From Lachnospiraceae bacterium (GTDB lineage: Bacteria; Bacillota_A; Clostridia; Lachnospirales; Lachnospiraceae): 37,006 bases of DNA. Position 1 is the first letter of the stretch, and every line of letters starts with the position of its first letter. The notes under the pieces are model-generated. The model ran no database searches. It worked only from the letters and a program-made list of their open reading frames with translations, and had not been told where the DNA came from. Of this stretch, positions 8,090 to 16,057 are shown in pieces. The translations under genes and the position numbers were made by a program. The stretch is from NCBI GenBank assembly GCA_017464645.1, contig JAFTZF010000036.1, positions 1 through 37,006 of the forward strand. The letters are read 5' to 3'.

Positions 8090-8878
8090 CTAACTGTCTA
8101 CTAAATCCGGATTTAAAATTAGGTCATAGGAACCATCCGAAGAAAGTGGTTCTTCTGTAAGGCCGAGAACCGGGCGGCTGATGACGCACCTACGGTCTCC
8201 CAGCTGAACAGAAAGATAGTCCGCAATCAATGCAGGCAACATGCCGTTTGCCTCGCCCAGGCTGTGATAGGGAATCTGAAACAACAATTCCTCTTTGGAA
8301 ACCTCCGGCTCCAGAATCCTTCGCTCCACAATGCTGACCGGCTTGCAGTGCAAAGGATCATATAAGCTGTTTCCTGTGTCCCAAAGGCCGGTTGCCCGGC
8401 GCAGAACCCCGCCATAGGAAAGGGTCACTTCACAGAGCCTCGCCTTCTGCTTTCTCATGGAAAACAGCCAGCGGGCCAGTATCTCCAAAAGTACCAGGCT
8501 AAGAGCCATAAGCACCCAGAGCGGCAAGACAGATAAGGCTATCACCCCTTCAAGCCAGGTGATGATCCCTCCCAGCAGCAGACTACAGATATAAAGCAGT
8601 CCAACCGCCCGGGCAAGCAGCCTCCATTCCTTGATATGAAATCCAAGCTTTACCATAAGCACACTGATCCCTATATAGGAAATCAGCATCCCCGGCACTG
8701 TCCACATAAGGGAAACCCCGCACAGGATACAAAAGCTCAGGCTTCCAAGTCCGGCGGCCAGCAAAAGCCTTGGCTGTGTGGTGGGACAGCCAAGCAACAG
8801 CCGCGTCACACGAAGCAGCAGATAATCCAGAATCAGGTTCTCCAGGAACAGTACGTCTATGTATAATTCGTAATACAC
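8090..8878 (-). CDS. spoIIGA: Sigma-E processing peptidase SpoIIGA
   Basis: 262 aa, slightly shorter than the ~309 aa Bacillus protein. The first ~140 residues hold about five membrane segments starting with the conserved [18 protein letters not shown]. The C-terminal half is an aspartic-protease-like domain whose catalytic motif is DTGN, with the aspartate at residue 167. It cleaves the pro-sequence from sigma-E after septation. The start is GTG (8876-8878) with AAGG 6 bases upstream; the protein must begin here since homology starts at the first residue. First gene of the spoIIG cluster. Confidence 0.95.
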   Translation of the reverse strand: MYYELYIDVLFLENLILDYLLLRVTRLLLGCPTTQPRLLLAAGLGSLSFCILCGVSLMWTVPGMLISYIGISVLMVKLGFHIKEWRLLARAVGLLYICSLLLGGIITWLEGVIALSVLPLWVLMALSLVLLEILARWLFSMRKQKARLCEVTLSYGGVLRRATGLWDTGNSLYDPLHCKPVSIVERRILEPEVSKEELLFQIPYHSLGEANGMLPALIADYLSVQLGDRRCVISRPVLGLTEEPLSSDGSYDLILNPDLVDS

Positions 8879-8901
8879 AGGCCACCTTCTTTCTGCTCTA
8901 C

Positions 8902-8934
8902 ATTATAAGAGAGGGGCCCTGCAAAAAATGTCAA
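8902..8934 (-). promoter_or_regulatory. spoIIG promoter with 21-bp spacer
   Basis: On the minus strand there is a perfect TTGACA (8929-8934) and a perfect TATAAT (8902-8907), separated by 21 bp instead of about 17. The Bacillus subtilis spoIIG promoter is known for the same oddity (22 bp) and needs Spo0A~P to work with sigma-A RNA polymerase. The extra-long spacer together with the nearby 0A box makes this a strong call. The -35 region on the plus strand reads TGTCAAA (8929-8935), one base from a 0A box. Confidence 0.85.
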
Positions 8935-8970
8935 AGGGACAGATGAGATATGGGATTTTTGCTCTGAGAT

Positions 8971-8977
8971 TTCGACA
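8971..8977 (-). promoter_or_regulatory. Spo0A box upstream of spoIIGA
   Basis: A perfect TGTCGAA on the minus strand, the consensus 0A box, lies 36 bases upstream of the -35 box, around -79 from the predicted transcription start. This is close to the upstream Spo0A site of Bacillus spoIIG. Confidence 0.8.
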
Positions 8978-9009
8978 GAATGAGATAGAGAATTTTGTAC
9001 AAATAAAGA

Positions 9010-9029
9010 GCTGTACAGAAATGTACAGC
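9010..9029 (-). terminator. Terminator of ftsZ
   Basis: A perfect 8-bp inverted repeat (9010-9017 with 9022-9029, arms GCTGTACA/TGTACAGC) with a 4-base loop lies 23 bases after the ftsZ stop. On the minus strand it is followed by TCTTTATTT, a moderate T-rich tail. It separates the division cluster from the sporulation cluster. Confidence 0.7.
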
Positions 9030-9051
9030 CCCTCATGAACTTTCGTCGTAT

Positions 9052-10206
9052 TTATTTATTTTTCTGCAGGAACTCCGGAATCTTGATCTCGGTTTCCTTG
9101 ATCTGGCTCTCGGGACGCTTGGGAATATTTAATCCCGGAAGCGGTTTGATCACCGGCGGCTCCTGTGTGTTTCCAACAGCTCCTACGGTGGGACGAACGG
9201 GAATGCTGGAAGTTGTTCTTCCGTAATTTCCCTGGGGAAGTACGGTATTGCTGCCGCTCTCGCTGAGGCCTGTAGCAATTACAGTGATCGTAGCTTCATC
9301 GGTGTATGTATCATCATACATAGCACCAAAGATGATGTTTGCTCCATCGCCTGCCAGATCCTGTACATAGCTTGCAGCATCGTTTGCGTCCATAAGAGAA
9401 ATGTCACCGGAAATATTGATAATAACATGGGAAGCTCCCACGATGGTGGTCTCAAGCAGCGGACTTGCTACAGCCTGCTTTACAGCCTCGATAGCCTTCT
9501 CATCGCCCTTACCGCTACCGATACCGATATGAGCAATACCCTTATCTGTCATAACGGTCTGTACGTCAGCGAAGTCCAGATTGATCAGTGCCGGCAGGTT
9601 GATCAGGTCGGTAATACCCTGTACTGCCTGCTGCAGTACTTCGTCTGCTTTCTTCAGGGAATCGGGAATGGTAGTTCTGCGGTCTACGATCTCCAGCAGC
9701 TTGTCGTTGGGGATCACGATCAAGGTATCTACACACTCACGCAGTTTTTCAATACCAACCATGGCATTGTTCATACGAACCTTACCTTCAAACTTAAAGG
9801 GCTTGGTCACTACGCCTACAGTCAGAATACCCATGTCTCTGGCAATCTTTGCCACAACCGGAGCTGCACCGGTACCGGTACCGCCGCCCATACCACAGGT
9901 TACAAATACCATATCTGCTCCCTGGATAGCCTGACGAATCTCTTCACAGCTCTCTTCTGCTGCCTTCTCACCGATCTCCGGCTTTGCACCTGCCCCCAGG
10001 CCCTTGGTGAGCTTCTCACCGATCTGAATCGCACTGGGTGCTTTACAATGAGTCAGAGCCTGCTTGTCCGTGTTGATCCCTATGAATTCCACACCGCCGA
10101 TCTGCTCGCTTACCATTCTATTTACGGCGTTATTTCCTGCTCCGCCGACTCCAATCACAATAATTTTTGCTGCTGCTTCCGCTTCATTTGACATAATCTC
10201 TAACAA
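9052..10206 (-). CDS. ftsZ: Cell division protein FtsZ
   Basis: 384 aa tubulin-like GTPase that forms the Z ring. Visible are the GTP-binding GGAGNNAVN near residue 21, the tubulin signature GGGTGTG at 107-113, the T7-loop NLDFAD with aspartates 211 and 214 needed for GTP hydrolysis, and the C-terminal peptide IPEFL that binds membrane tethers. The start is TTG (10206): AGGAGG lies 8 bases upstream, while the in-frame ATG at 10194 is about 20 bases away from it. It has its own promoter (10292-10320). It follows ftsQ directly; ftsA, its neighbour in Bacillus, is not here. zapA is encoded about 13 kb upstream in the window. Confidence 0.99.
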   Translation of the reverse strand: MLEIMSNEAEAAAKIIVIGVGGAGNNAVNRMVSEQIGGVEFIGINTDKQALTHCKAPSAIQIGEKLTKGLGAGAKPEIGEKAAEESCEEIRQAIQGADMVFVTCGMGGGTGTGAAPVVAKIARDMGILTVGVVTKPFKFEGKVRMNNAMVGIEKLRECVDTLIVIPNDKLLEIVDRRTTIPDSLKKADEVLQQAVQGITDLINLPALINLDFADVQTVMTDKGIAHIGIGSGKGDEKAIEAVKQAVASPLLETTIVGASHVIINISGDISLMDANDAASYVQDLAGDGANIIFGAMYDDTYTDEATITVIATGLSESGSNTVLPQGNYGRTTSSIPVRPTVGAVGNTQEPPVIKPLPGLNIPKRPESQIKETEIKIPEFLQKNK

Positions 10207-10291
10207 GACAGTGCCCTCCTTCTCTATTCCCTTCCGATCTATGACGAGCTGTTTGAATACAGCTATTACATCCTAAACATCTCTATTCATT

Positions 10292-10320
10292 ATCATATCT
10301 GGTTTTTTTCAATTTATCAA
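10292..10320 (-). promoter_or_regulatory. Candidate ftsZ promoter
   Basis: On the minus strand TTGATA (10315-10320), 17 bp and TATGAT (10292-10297): each box is one base from the sigma-A consensus with ideal spacing. A very A/T-rich tract and the tandem repeats lie just upstream and could act as an UP element or regulator site. It gives a leader of about 80 bases. Confidence 0.7.
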
Positions 10321-10344
10321 CCCATTTTTTGTAGTATTTTCAAT

Positions 10345-10407
10345 TTTTTTTAATTTTTTCCTCAATATCTAGTGTTTTTCTTTCAATATCTGGTATTCTT
10401 TCCTCAA
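10345..10407 (-). repeat. Degenerate 21-bp tandem repeats upstream of the ftsZ promoter
   Basis: Read on the minus strand, two adjacent 21-base units (10387-10407 and 10366-10386) both begin TTGA and end AGATA and agree at about 15 of 21 positions. A third unit (10345-10365) keeps only the TTGAGGAAA start. A related TTGAAAAAAACCAGATA recurs inside the promoter spacer region. The first unit overlaps the ftsQ stop codon. Confidence 0.6.
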
Positions 10408-11147
10408 CTATCCTGTTTAAAACTCACAGTTTTGGAATCTTCCGAATAATTTGACATATCCAGGACCCCGGATTTTCCTTCCAGCTCGGGTAAAAACTGC
10501 GGCAGCCGCCCCAGCTTCTCTTCCAGCTGCCCCCCTTGTCCCAGCTCTACCCGCACACCTTCAAAATGCAGCACAATATCCAGACTCCTCTTAAATTCAA
10601 TACTGTCCGGGCGAAGCTCATTTTTCTGCAGCAGCTGAGTCAGCTGTAAAATAGTGGTGAAAACCTGATCATCCTCCACTCCCAGCTTCTGATAAAGGGA
10701 CAGGGACTGGAAACTGAGACCGGAAATCCTGGGCACATCCTCCCTTACCAGAGAAGAGCTCTCTACAACGACTCCGTCTTTGTCAAAATACAGATTGGTG
10801 CCCAGATACTCCACATATCCGATCAGGTTCTTTTCATAGACGCGGATCTTTACCTTTCCGGGCGACAAGATACTGACTTCTATCTTGTCCACAAAAGGAA
10901 TCTCTTCCGTTTCAAAATAGCGGTATTTTGCATAGAGATACAGGGAGTTGTCTGAATACTCATCAGACATTACCATATCCCTGATCTGCTGGGCAGTGTA
11001 GTGGCTGTTTCCCGTCACTTCCACTTCCCGAATCCGGAAAATCGTGATCCCCAGCAAAATCGCAACAAGAAGCAGAAGCAGCACCACTGCTCCTGCTATC
11101 CATTTTCTCCTTTTATATGACATTCGTTTACGGCTTCGATAACCCAT
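10404..11147 (-). CDS. ftsQ: Cell division protein FtsQ/DivIB
   Basis: 247 aa bitopic membrane protein. A basic N-terminal tail (RSRKRMSYKRRK) is followed by one membrane segment at residues ~18-36, then a POTRA domain beginning with IREVEVTGNSHYTAQQI, then the FtsQ beta domain. It scaffolds FtsL/FtsB (DivIC) in the divisome. The ATG at 11147 has AAGGAAG a few bases upstream; an ATG at 11123 is a weaker alternative. It follows murA by 13 bases or so and precedes ftsZ, the classic order. Confidence 0.93.
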   Translation of the reverse strand: MGYRSRKRMSYKRRKWIAGAVVLLLLLVAILLGITIFRIREVEVTGNSHYTAQQIRDMVMSDEYSDNSLYLYAKYRYFETEEIPFVDKIEVSILSPGKVKIRVYEKNLIGYVEYLGTNLYFDKDGVVVESSSLVREDVPRISGLSFQSLSLYQKLGVEDDQVFTTILQLTQLLQKNELRPDSIEFKRSLDIVLHFEGVRVELGQGGQLEEKLGRLPQFLPELEGKSGVLDMSNYSEDSKTVSFKQDS

Positions 11148-11160
11148 GGGACTTCCTTCT

Positions 11161-12435
11161 CTAAATCACTCTGCTTGTAGTTGTATAATAGTTTACCACA
11201 ATTCCAAGCTTTTTGAAATCCCCAATTATATTTTCATAGCCCCGGAAAATATACTGGCAGTCATAGATGCGGCTGACACCCTGGGCACTTGCCGCTGCGA
11301 TGCACAGGGCAGCTCCGCCCCGCAGCTCTTTTGCCCGAAGCTGACAGCCCTTTAACAGGGGTCTTCCTTCTACCACGGCTGTATTTCCCTTTATTTGGAT
11401 ACCCGCTCCCATGGCCTGCAGTTCATCTACGATTTTAAAGCGGGCTTCAAAAACATTCTCCGTCAGACTACCGGTTCCTTTTGCTCTGCACAATGCCGCC
11501 AGCAAAGGGGACTGCAGATCCGTAGGAAAGCCCGGATACGGAGCCGTCTGAACAGACGGAACTGCCCGGCAGCGCTCCGGCGCCCGCACCATCAGGGAAT
11601 GACCTGCCTCCCGCCCGAAAGTAAGCCCCATCCGGGAGAAGACCGGGAATATTCCCTGCATATGGGAAAAGGGCACATTTTCAAGGACTACTTCTCCGCC
11701 GCAGGCCGCTACTGCGCACAGATAAGTGCCTGCCACGATCCGGTCCGGCGCTATGGTATATTCGGCATCATGCAGCTGCTTTACTCCTGTAATCTTAATC
11801 CGGGAGCTGCCTGCCCCTGTGATCCGGGCGCCCATAGCATTCAGAAATCTGCACAGTTCCGTGATCTCCGGCTCTCTCGCCGCTCCATAAATCCGGGTAG
11901 TTCCCTTGGCCAGCACTGCCGCCAGAATCAGGTTTTCCGTAGCTCCCACACTGGGAAATCTCAAAGACACATCGGCTCCCGTAAGTTCCCCACATCGGGC
12001 CTGGACCCGCCCGGGCGTCTCCTGAAATTCTGCACCCAGGGCCTGTAATCCTGCCACATGCAGATCAATGGGCCGCTCTCCGATGACGCAGCCTCCCGGA
12101 TTGGGGATCCGGGCCTGCCCCATGCGCCCCAGAAGGCTTCCAAGCAGGGTTATGGAGGAACGCATCTTTTCCGCAAGGACTTTTGATATCGTGTAGGAAC
12201 GCAGACTGCCTGCCTCGATCCAGAGGATATCCCCCTCCCAACCGGTCCGACAGCCCAGACTTTGCAAAATTTCCAGCATGGTCTCCACATCCCGAATCCT
12301 GGGACAGCCGTGCAGAACGGTTCTGCCCGGATTTAAAAGGGCTGCCGACAAAATGGGCAGCGCTGCATTTTTGGAACCCTGGATTTTCACATGGCCAGAA
12401 AGAGGCCTTCCGCCCTCGATTTCCAAATAGTCCAC
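11161..12435 (-). CDS. murA: UDP-N-acetylglucosamine 1-carboxyvinyltransferase MurA
   Basis: 424 aa. It adds enolpyruvate from PEP to UDP-GlcNAc, the first committed step of peptidoglycan synthesis. The QGSKNAALP segment carries the conserved Lys-Asn pair, and the loop PGGCVIGERPIDLH carries the catalytic cysteine (residue 116 from this start) that fosfomycin alkylates. I chose GTG at 12435 because AGGAGG lies 7 bases upstream; the ATG at 12441 is only 1 base from it. Located between spoVE/ftsW and ftsQ, where murG or murB often occur in other Firmicutes. Confidence 0.95.
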   Translation of the reverse strand: MDYLEIEGGRPLSGHVKIQGSKNAALPILSAALLNPGRTVLHGCPRIRDVETMLEILQSLGCRTGWEGDILWIEAGSLRSYTISKVLAEKMRSSITLLGSLLGRMGQARIPNPGGCVIGERPIDLHVAGLQALGAEFQETPGRVQARCGELTGADVSLRFPSVGATENLILAAVLAKGTTRIYGAAREPEITELCRFLNAMGARITGAGSSRIKITGVKQLHDAEYTIAPDRIVAGTYLCAVAACGGEVVLENVPFSHMQGIFPVFSRMGLTFGREAGHSLMVRAPERCRAVPSVQTAPYPGFPTDLQSPLLAALCRAKGTGSLTENVFEARFKIVDELQAMGAGIQIKGNTAVVEGRPLLKGCQLRAKELRGGAALCIAAASAQGVSRIYDCQYIFRGYENIIGDFKKLGIVVNYYTTTSRVI

Positions 12436-12483
12436 ATTCATTCCTCCTGCGTCATCTATACCCTATGGTATTCACAAGAGAAA

Positions 12484-13605
12484 TTATGGTTCCTTTTTCA
12501 TCTCCCGGGAAACGCTTAAAGCCAGCCCCATCTCCGCCATCAAAAACAGGACTGAGGTTCCTCCGTAGCTGATAAAGGGCAACGTAATGCCTGTATTGGG
12601 AATGGTATTGGTTACCACCGCCACATTTAAAATGACCTGGATCAGAATGTGTCCCATGATGCCCGTGGCAATGAGACTGCCGTACAGATCCTTCACATTC
12701 TGGGCAATGACCAGCAGCCGCCAGATGAGGATAAAAAAGAGGAACAGCAAAAGCAGCGCTCCAAAAAGCCCCCATTCCTCGCAGATAATGGAAAAGATCA
12801 TATCATTCTGGGCCTCAGGCACGAATCCCAGCTTTTGCATACTGTTGCCAAGACCCACCCCAAACATGCCGCCGGAACCGATAGCATACAGGCCCTGAAG
12901 AGTCTGATAGCCCTTTTCATAGGCCTCAGGATTTCGCCAGATAGCCAGGCGCTCCAGGCGGTAAGACTCCACTCCCAGAAAAATAGCTACAAAACCCACA
13001 CCCAGGGCTCCCATACTGATAAACTGAAGGTATTTGGGGCTGGCCACAAAGATCAGAATGACTGCGATTCCCAGGATGATAATGGCGGTGCTTAAGTTGT
13101 TGGTACCCACCAGACCCACGACAGGAAGCACGGACAAAATGACCGGAAGCATATGGCGGATACGGCTCATCTTTTTTATCCGCTTTGTAACAACATGGGC
13201 CAGCAGCAAGATCACCGCCACCTTGGCAAACTCCGAGGGCTGGAAGGACAAAGGACCAAGAGACAGCCACCGCTTGGAGCCGTTATACTCATCACCAAAG
13301 AACAGTACAGCCGTGGACAGTACCAGTGATATACCATACGCCAGATAGGTAAATTTTTCCCAGATCCGATAATCAATACGGGATACTGCCAGCATCACCA
13401 GAAAACCCAGTCCTGTTGCAAAGGCCTGCTTTTTCAGATAATAGGCAGGGTCCGCAAATTTCACCTGACCGTTGTAAGAGCTGGTACTATAAAGCATGAC
13501 CAGTCCAAAAACCGCCAGGATCAGAACAATTCCAAAGAGACTGTAGTCAAAGGCCCGCCTTTGCTTTCTCTGGGGTATCTGTTCTCCGGTCTTTTGACTG
13601 GTCAT
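12484..13605 (-). CDS. SEDS glycosyltransferase FtsW/SpoVE
   Basis: 373 aa, about ten membrane segments, typical SEDS family. Visible are the conserved KRWLSLGPLSFQPSEFAK, the AQNDMIFSIICEEWG stretch and the final GITLPFISYGGTSVLFLM signature. It polymerises lipid II together with a class B PBP; its likely partner is the SpoVD/FtsI-type protein at 16058-17824. The ATG at 13605 (GGGAG 7 bases upstream) was preferred over a TTG at 13626. Whether it serves division (FtsW), cortex synthesis (SpoVE) or both cannot be decided by sequence. Confidence 0.94.
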   Translation of the reverse strand: MTSQKTGEQIPQRKQRRAFDYSLFGIVLILAVFGLVMLYSTSSYNGQVKFADPAYYLKKQAFATGLGFLVMLAVSRIDYRIWEKFTYLAYGISLVLSTAVLFFGDEYNGSKRWLSLGPLSFQPSEFAKVAVILLLAHVVTKRIKKMSRIRHMLPVILSVLPVVGLVGTNNLSTAIIILGIAVILIFVASPKYLQFISMGALGVGFVAIFLGVESYRLERLAIWRNPEAYEKGYQTLQGLYAIGSGGMFGVGLGNSMQKLGFVPEAQNDMIFSIICEEWGLFGALLLLFLFFILIWRLLVIAQNVKDLYGSLIATGIMGHILIQVILNVAVVTNTIPNTGITLPFISYGGTSVLFLMAEMGLALSVSREMKKEP

Positions 13606-13668
13606 GTGATTACTCCCTGTTTTCAATTTTATTTTCCGACTCTGCAGATGCTATCCGCCCTCCGCCTG

Positions 13669-15030
13669 TCAATCCGGCAGCTGATGAACCAGCTCTTTAA
13701 ACATGCGGCCCCGCTGCTCGTAGTTGTCAAACATGCCCCAGCTTGCGCATGCAGGAGACAAAAGCACTGCATCTCCCGGTTCTGCCTTTTCTGCGCAGGC
13801 CTGAACAGCTTCTTCAAAGGTCTCGGCAAAGGAATAATTGGTAAAGCCGTACTTCTGTGCCGTCTGTGCAATCTGCTGTGCTGTGGCACCGATGAGCACC
13901 AGCCACTTCACCTTGCCCGGGAACACCTGAATCCACTCATCAAACTCCACATGCTTATCGTATCCGCCCCCAATGACAACGGCAGGACGGACCATGGCCT
14001 CCACTGCCTTGATGGATGCATCCGTATTGGTTCCTTTGGAATCGTTGTAATAGATAACACCTCTCTTCTCTGCCACATACTCGATACGGTGCTCTACCGC
14101 CGTGAAATCCATGACAGTCCGACGGATGATTTCAAAGGAAACGCCCATAGCCACCGCCATACCAATGGCCGCCATAATATTTTCGTAGTTGTGGGTTCCC
14201 AGAAGCTTTGTCTCGCTGATCTTGCATATCTCCGTCTTCTGAACACCGTCGCTGTAGACAAAGGTCTCTCCATCCAGATACACACCTTTCTCCAATATAT
14301 GCTGACGGCTGAAATATATGACGGAAGCGGCTGTACGGGTACCAAAATCCCGGGTATATGCATCGTCATAGTTCAGGACACAGGTATCCTCCCTGTCCTG
14401 ATTCAAGGCGATCCGCTCCTTGGTCTGGGCATAACACTCCATGGTATGATGACGGTCCAGATGGTCCGGTGTAATATTCAAAATCGCGCTGACCTGGGGA
14501 TGAAAATCCTGTACGGTTTCCAGCTGGAAACTGCTGATCTCAGCCACGGTCACAGCCGCCTCGCTCATCTCCAGCGCAGCTCCTGTGTAGGCCTTTCCGA
14601 TGTTGCCTACCACATACACTTCCGGATAGGCCGCCTTCATGATCTCACCCACCAGAGTGGTGGTTGTGGTCTTTCCGTTGGTTCCCGTAATGGCTGCGAT
14701 CCGGCCCTTTCCAAACTGATAAGCCAGCTCCACTTCTCCCCAGACAGGAATCCCTGCTGCCTTCAGCTGCTGTACCAGCGGCAGATCCACCGGCACTCCG
14801 GGACTTACTACCACCAGATCCAAGGCGGCTTGTACTTCCTCCGGAAGACTGCCCAGCACAATCTTTGCCCGGCTGCCCGGCTCCAATTTAGCACGGACCT
14901 TTGCCTCCTCCAGCTTTTCATTGCTGTCATACAAAATGGTCTTTGTTCCCACCTGCTCCAGAAGTTTCACTGCACCGATACCGCTGATGCCGGAGCCAAT
15001 GACCATTACCTGCTTCTTTTCTAAGTTCAT
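13669..15030 (-). CDS. murD: UDP-N-acetylmuramoyl-L-alanine--D-glutamate ligase MurD
   Basis: 453 aa, three-domain Mur ligase. Residues ~1-100 are the Rossmann UDP-binding domain (IGSGISGIGA), the ATP-binding P-loop GTNGKTT is at 116-122, and the C-terminal domain follows around residue 300 with the conserved HRIEYV and YYNDSKGTN segments. It adds D-glutamate to UDP-MurNAc-L-Ala in the cytosol. The ATG at 15030 has AGGAG 9 bases upstream; it follows mraY by 15 bases. The large plus-strand open frame opposite this gene is antisense shadow. Confidence 0.98.
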   Translation of the reverse strand: MNLEKKQVMVIGSGISGIGAVKLLEQVGTKTILYDSNEKLEEAKVRAKLEPGSRAKIVLGSLPEEVQAALDLVVVSPGVPVDLPLVQQLKAAGIPVWGEVELAYQFGKGRIAAITGTNGKTTTTTLVGEIMKAAYPEVYVVGNIGKAYTGAALEMSEAAVTVAEISSFQLETVQDFHPQVSAILNITPDHLDRHHTMECYAQTKERIALNQDREDTCVLNYDDAYTRDFGTRTAASVIYFSRQHILEKGVYLDGETFVYSDGVQKTEICKISETKLLGTHNYENIMAAIGMAVAMGVSFEIIRRTVMDFTAVEHRIEYVAEKRGVIYYNDSKGTNTDASIKAVEAMVRPAVVIGGGYDKHVEFDEWIQVFPGKVKWLVLIGATAQQIAQTAQKYGFTNYSFAETFEEAVQACAEKAEPGDAVLLSPACASWGMFDNYEQRGRMFKELVHQLPD

Positions 15031-15045
15031 GTTATTTTGCTCCTC

Positions 15046-16002
15046 CTATAAAGCCAGCAAGCCCACCAGACACAAAATGGCAGTAACCGTAGAGAATACC
15101 GCCACCACTCGCGTCTCGGACCAGCCGCCCAGCTCAAAGTGATGGTGGATGGGAGTCATACGGAACAGACGCTTTCCGCCGGTTTTCTTAAAATAAGTCA
15201 CCTGAATCATAACAGACAAAATCTCAACCCAGTAAATGAGTCCCACGATCAGGATAAAGATAGGCATATTCATCATATAGGCTGTAGCCGCCACAAAGCC
15301 GCCCAGAGCCAGAGAACCCGTATCTCCCATGAAGACCTTGGCCGGATATACATTGAACAGCAAAAAGCCCATGAGAGCTCCCACGACCGCGCAGGTAATG
15401 GGCTCGATCCCGCTCTCGGTGCCCCAGGCTACCACTGCAAAGAACACTGCCACCAGCAGCGTCACGCTGGAAGCCAGACCGTCCAGGCCATCAGTAAAGT
15501 TCACACCGTTTACCGTTCCGATAATGGCCAGGAACATAACGGGAATAGCCACCCATCCCAGATGCAGATAGTGATCCGGCCAGAAGGGAATCAGCATGGC
15601 CATATCCCCTCCTGTGGCTCTGTAGTAATATATTACAAAGATAGCAGTTACCACCAGCTGGCCCAGCATCTTCTGTTTGGGTGTCAGTCCCTCTGACCGG
15701 CGCAGAACCACTTTAATATAGTCATCCAGAAACCCGATGGCACCAAATCCCGCTGTCACAAACAGGATGGGAATAATTTTCGGATAATCTTTTACGTAAA
15801 AAAGGGACGTGATAATAATCGCCGCCAGAATCATCAGGCCGCCCATGGTAGGAGTTCCGTTTTTCTTTAAATGGGACTGGGGACCTTCCTCCCGCTCCGT
15901 CTGTCCGAATTTTAATTTTCGAAGGATCGGTATGACCACCGGTCCTAAAATTGCACTGATTGCAAAGGAAATGATCACAGGCAGTACCATCGTCTCTTTC
16001 AT
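15046..16002 (-). CDS. mraY: Phospho-N-acetylmuramoyl-pentapeptide-transferase MraY
   Basis: 318 aa with about ten membrane segments. Family motifs are present in order: the GTPTMGG loop, the catalytic aspartate pair in GFLDDYIKV, NFTDGLDGLA, the GDTGSLALGG loop and the C-terminal TPIHHHFEL histidine cluster. It transfers phospho-MurNAc-pentapeptide to undecaprenyl phosphate to make lipid I. The ATG at 16002 has GAGG 8 bases upstream. It lies between the spoVD-like gene and murD as in many Firmicutes. Confidence 0.98.
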   Translation of the reverse strand: MKETMVLPVIISFAISAILGPVVIPILRKLKFGQTEREEGPQSHLKKNGTPTMGGLMILAAIIITSLFYVKDYPKIIPILFVTAGFGAIGFLDDYIKVVLRRSEGLTPKQKMLGQLVVTAIFVIYYYRATGGDMAMLIPFWPDHYLHLGWVAIPVMFLAIIGTVNGVNFTDGLDGLASSVTLLVAVFFAVVAWGTESGIEPITCAVVGALMGFLLFNVYPAKVFMGDTGSLALGGFVAATAYMMNMPIFILIVGLIYWVEILSVMIQVTYFKKTGGKRLFRMTPIHHHFELGGWSETRVVAVFSTVTAILCLVGLLAL

Positions 16003-16057
16003 CTTTCTTACCTCTCATCTCAAAGTTTCTACTTTAACATATATACCATTTTTAGGA

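Noticed and set aside
13561..15024. 487-codon plus-strand open frame opposite murD
   Set aside because: Lies antisense to a clear MurD with all motifs; no ribosome-binding site or recognisable domain. It reflects codon bias of the real gene.
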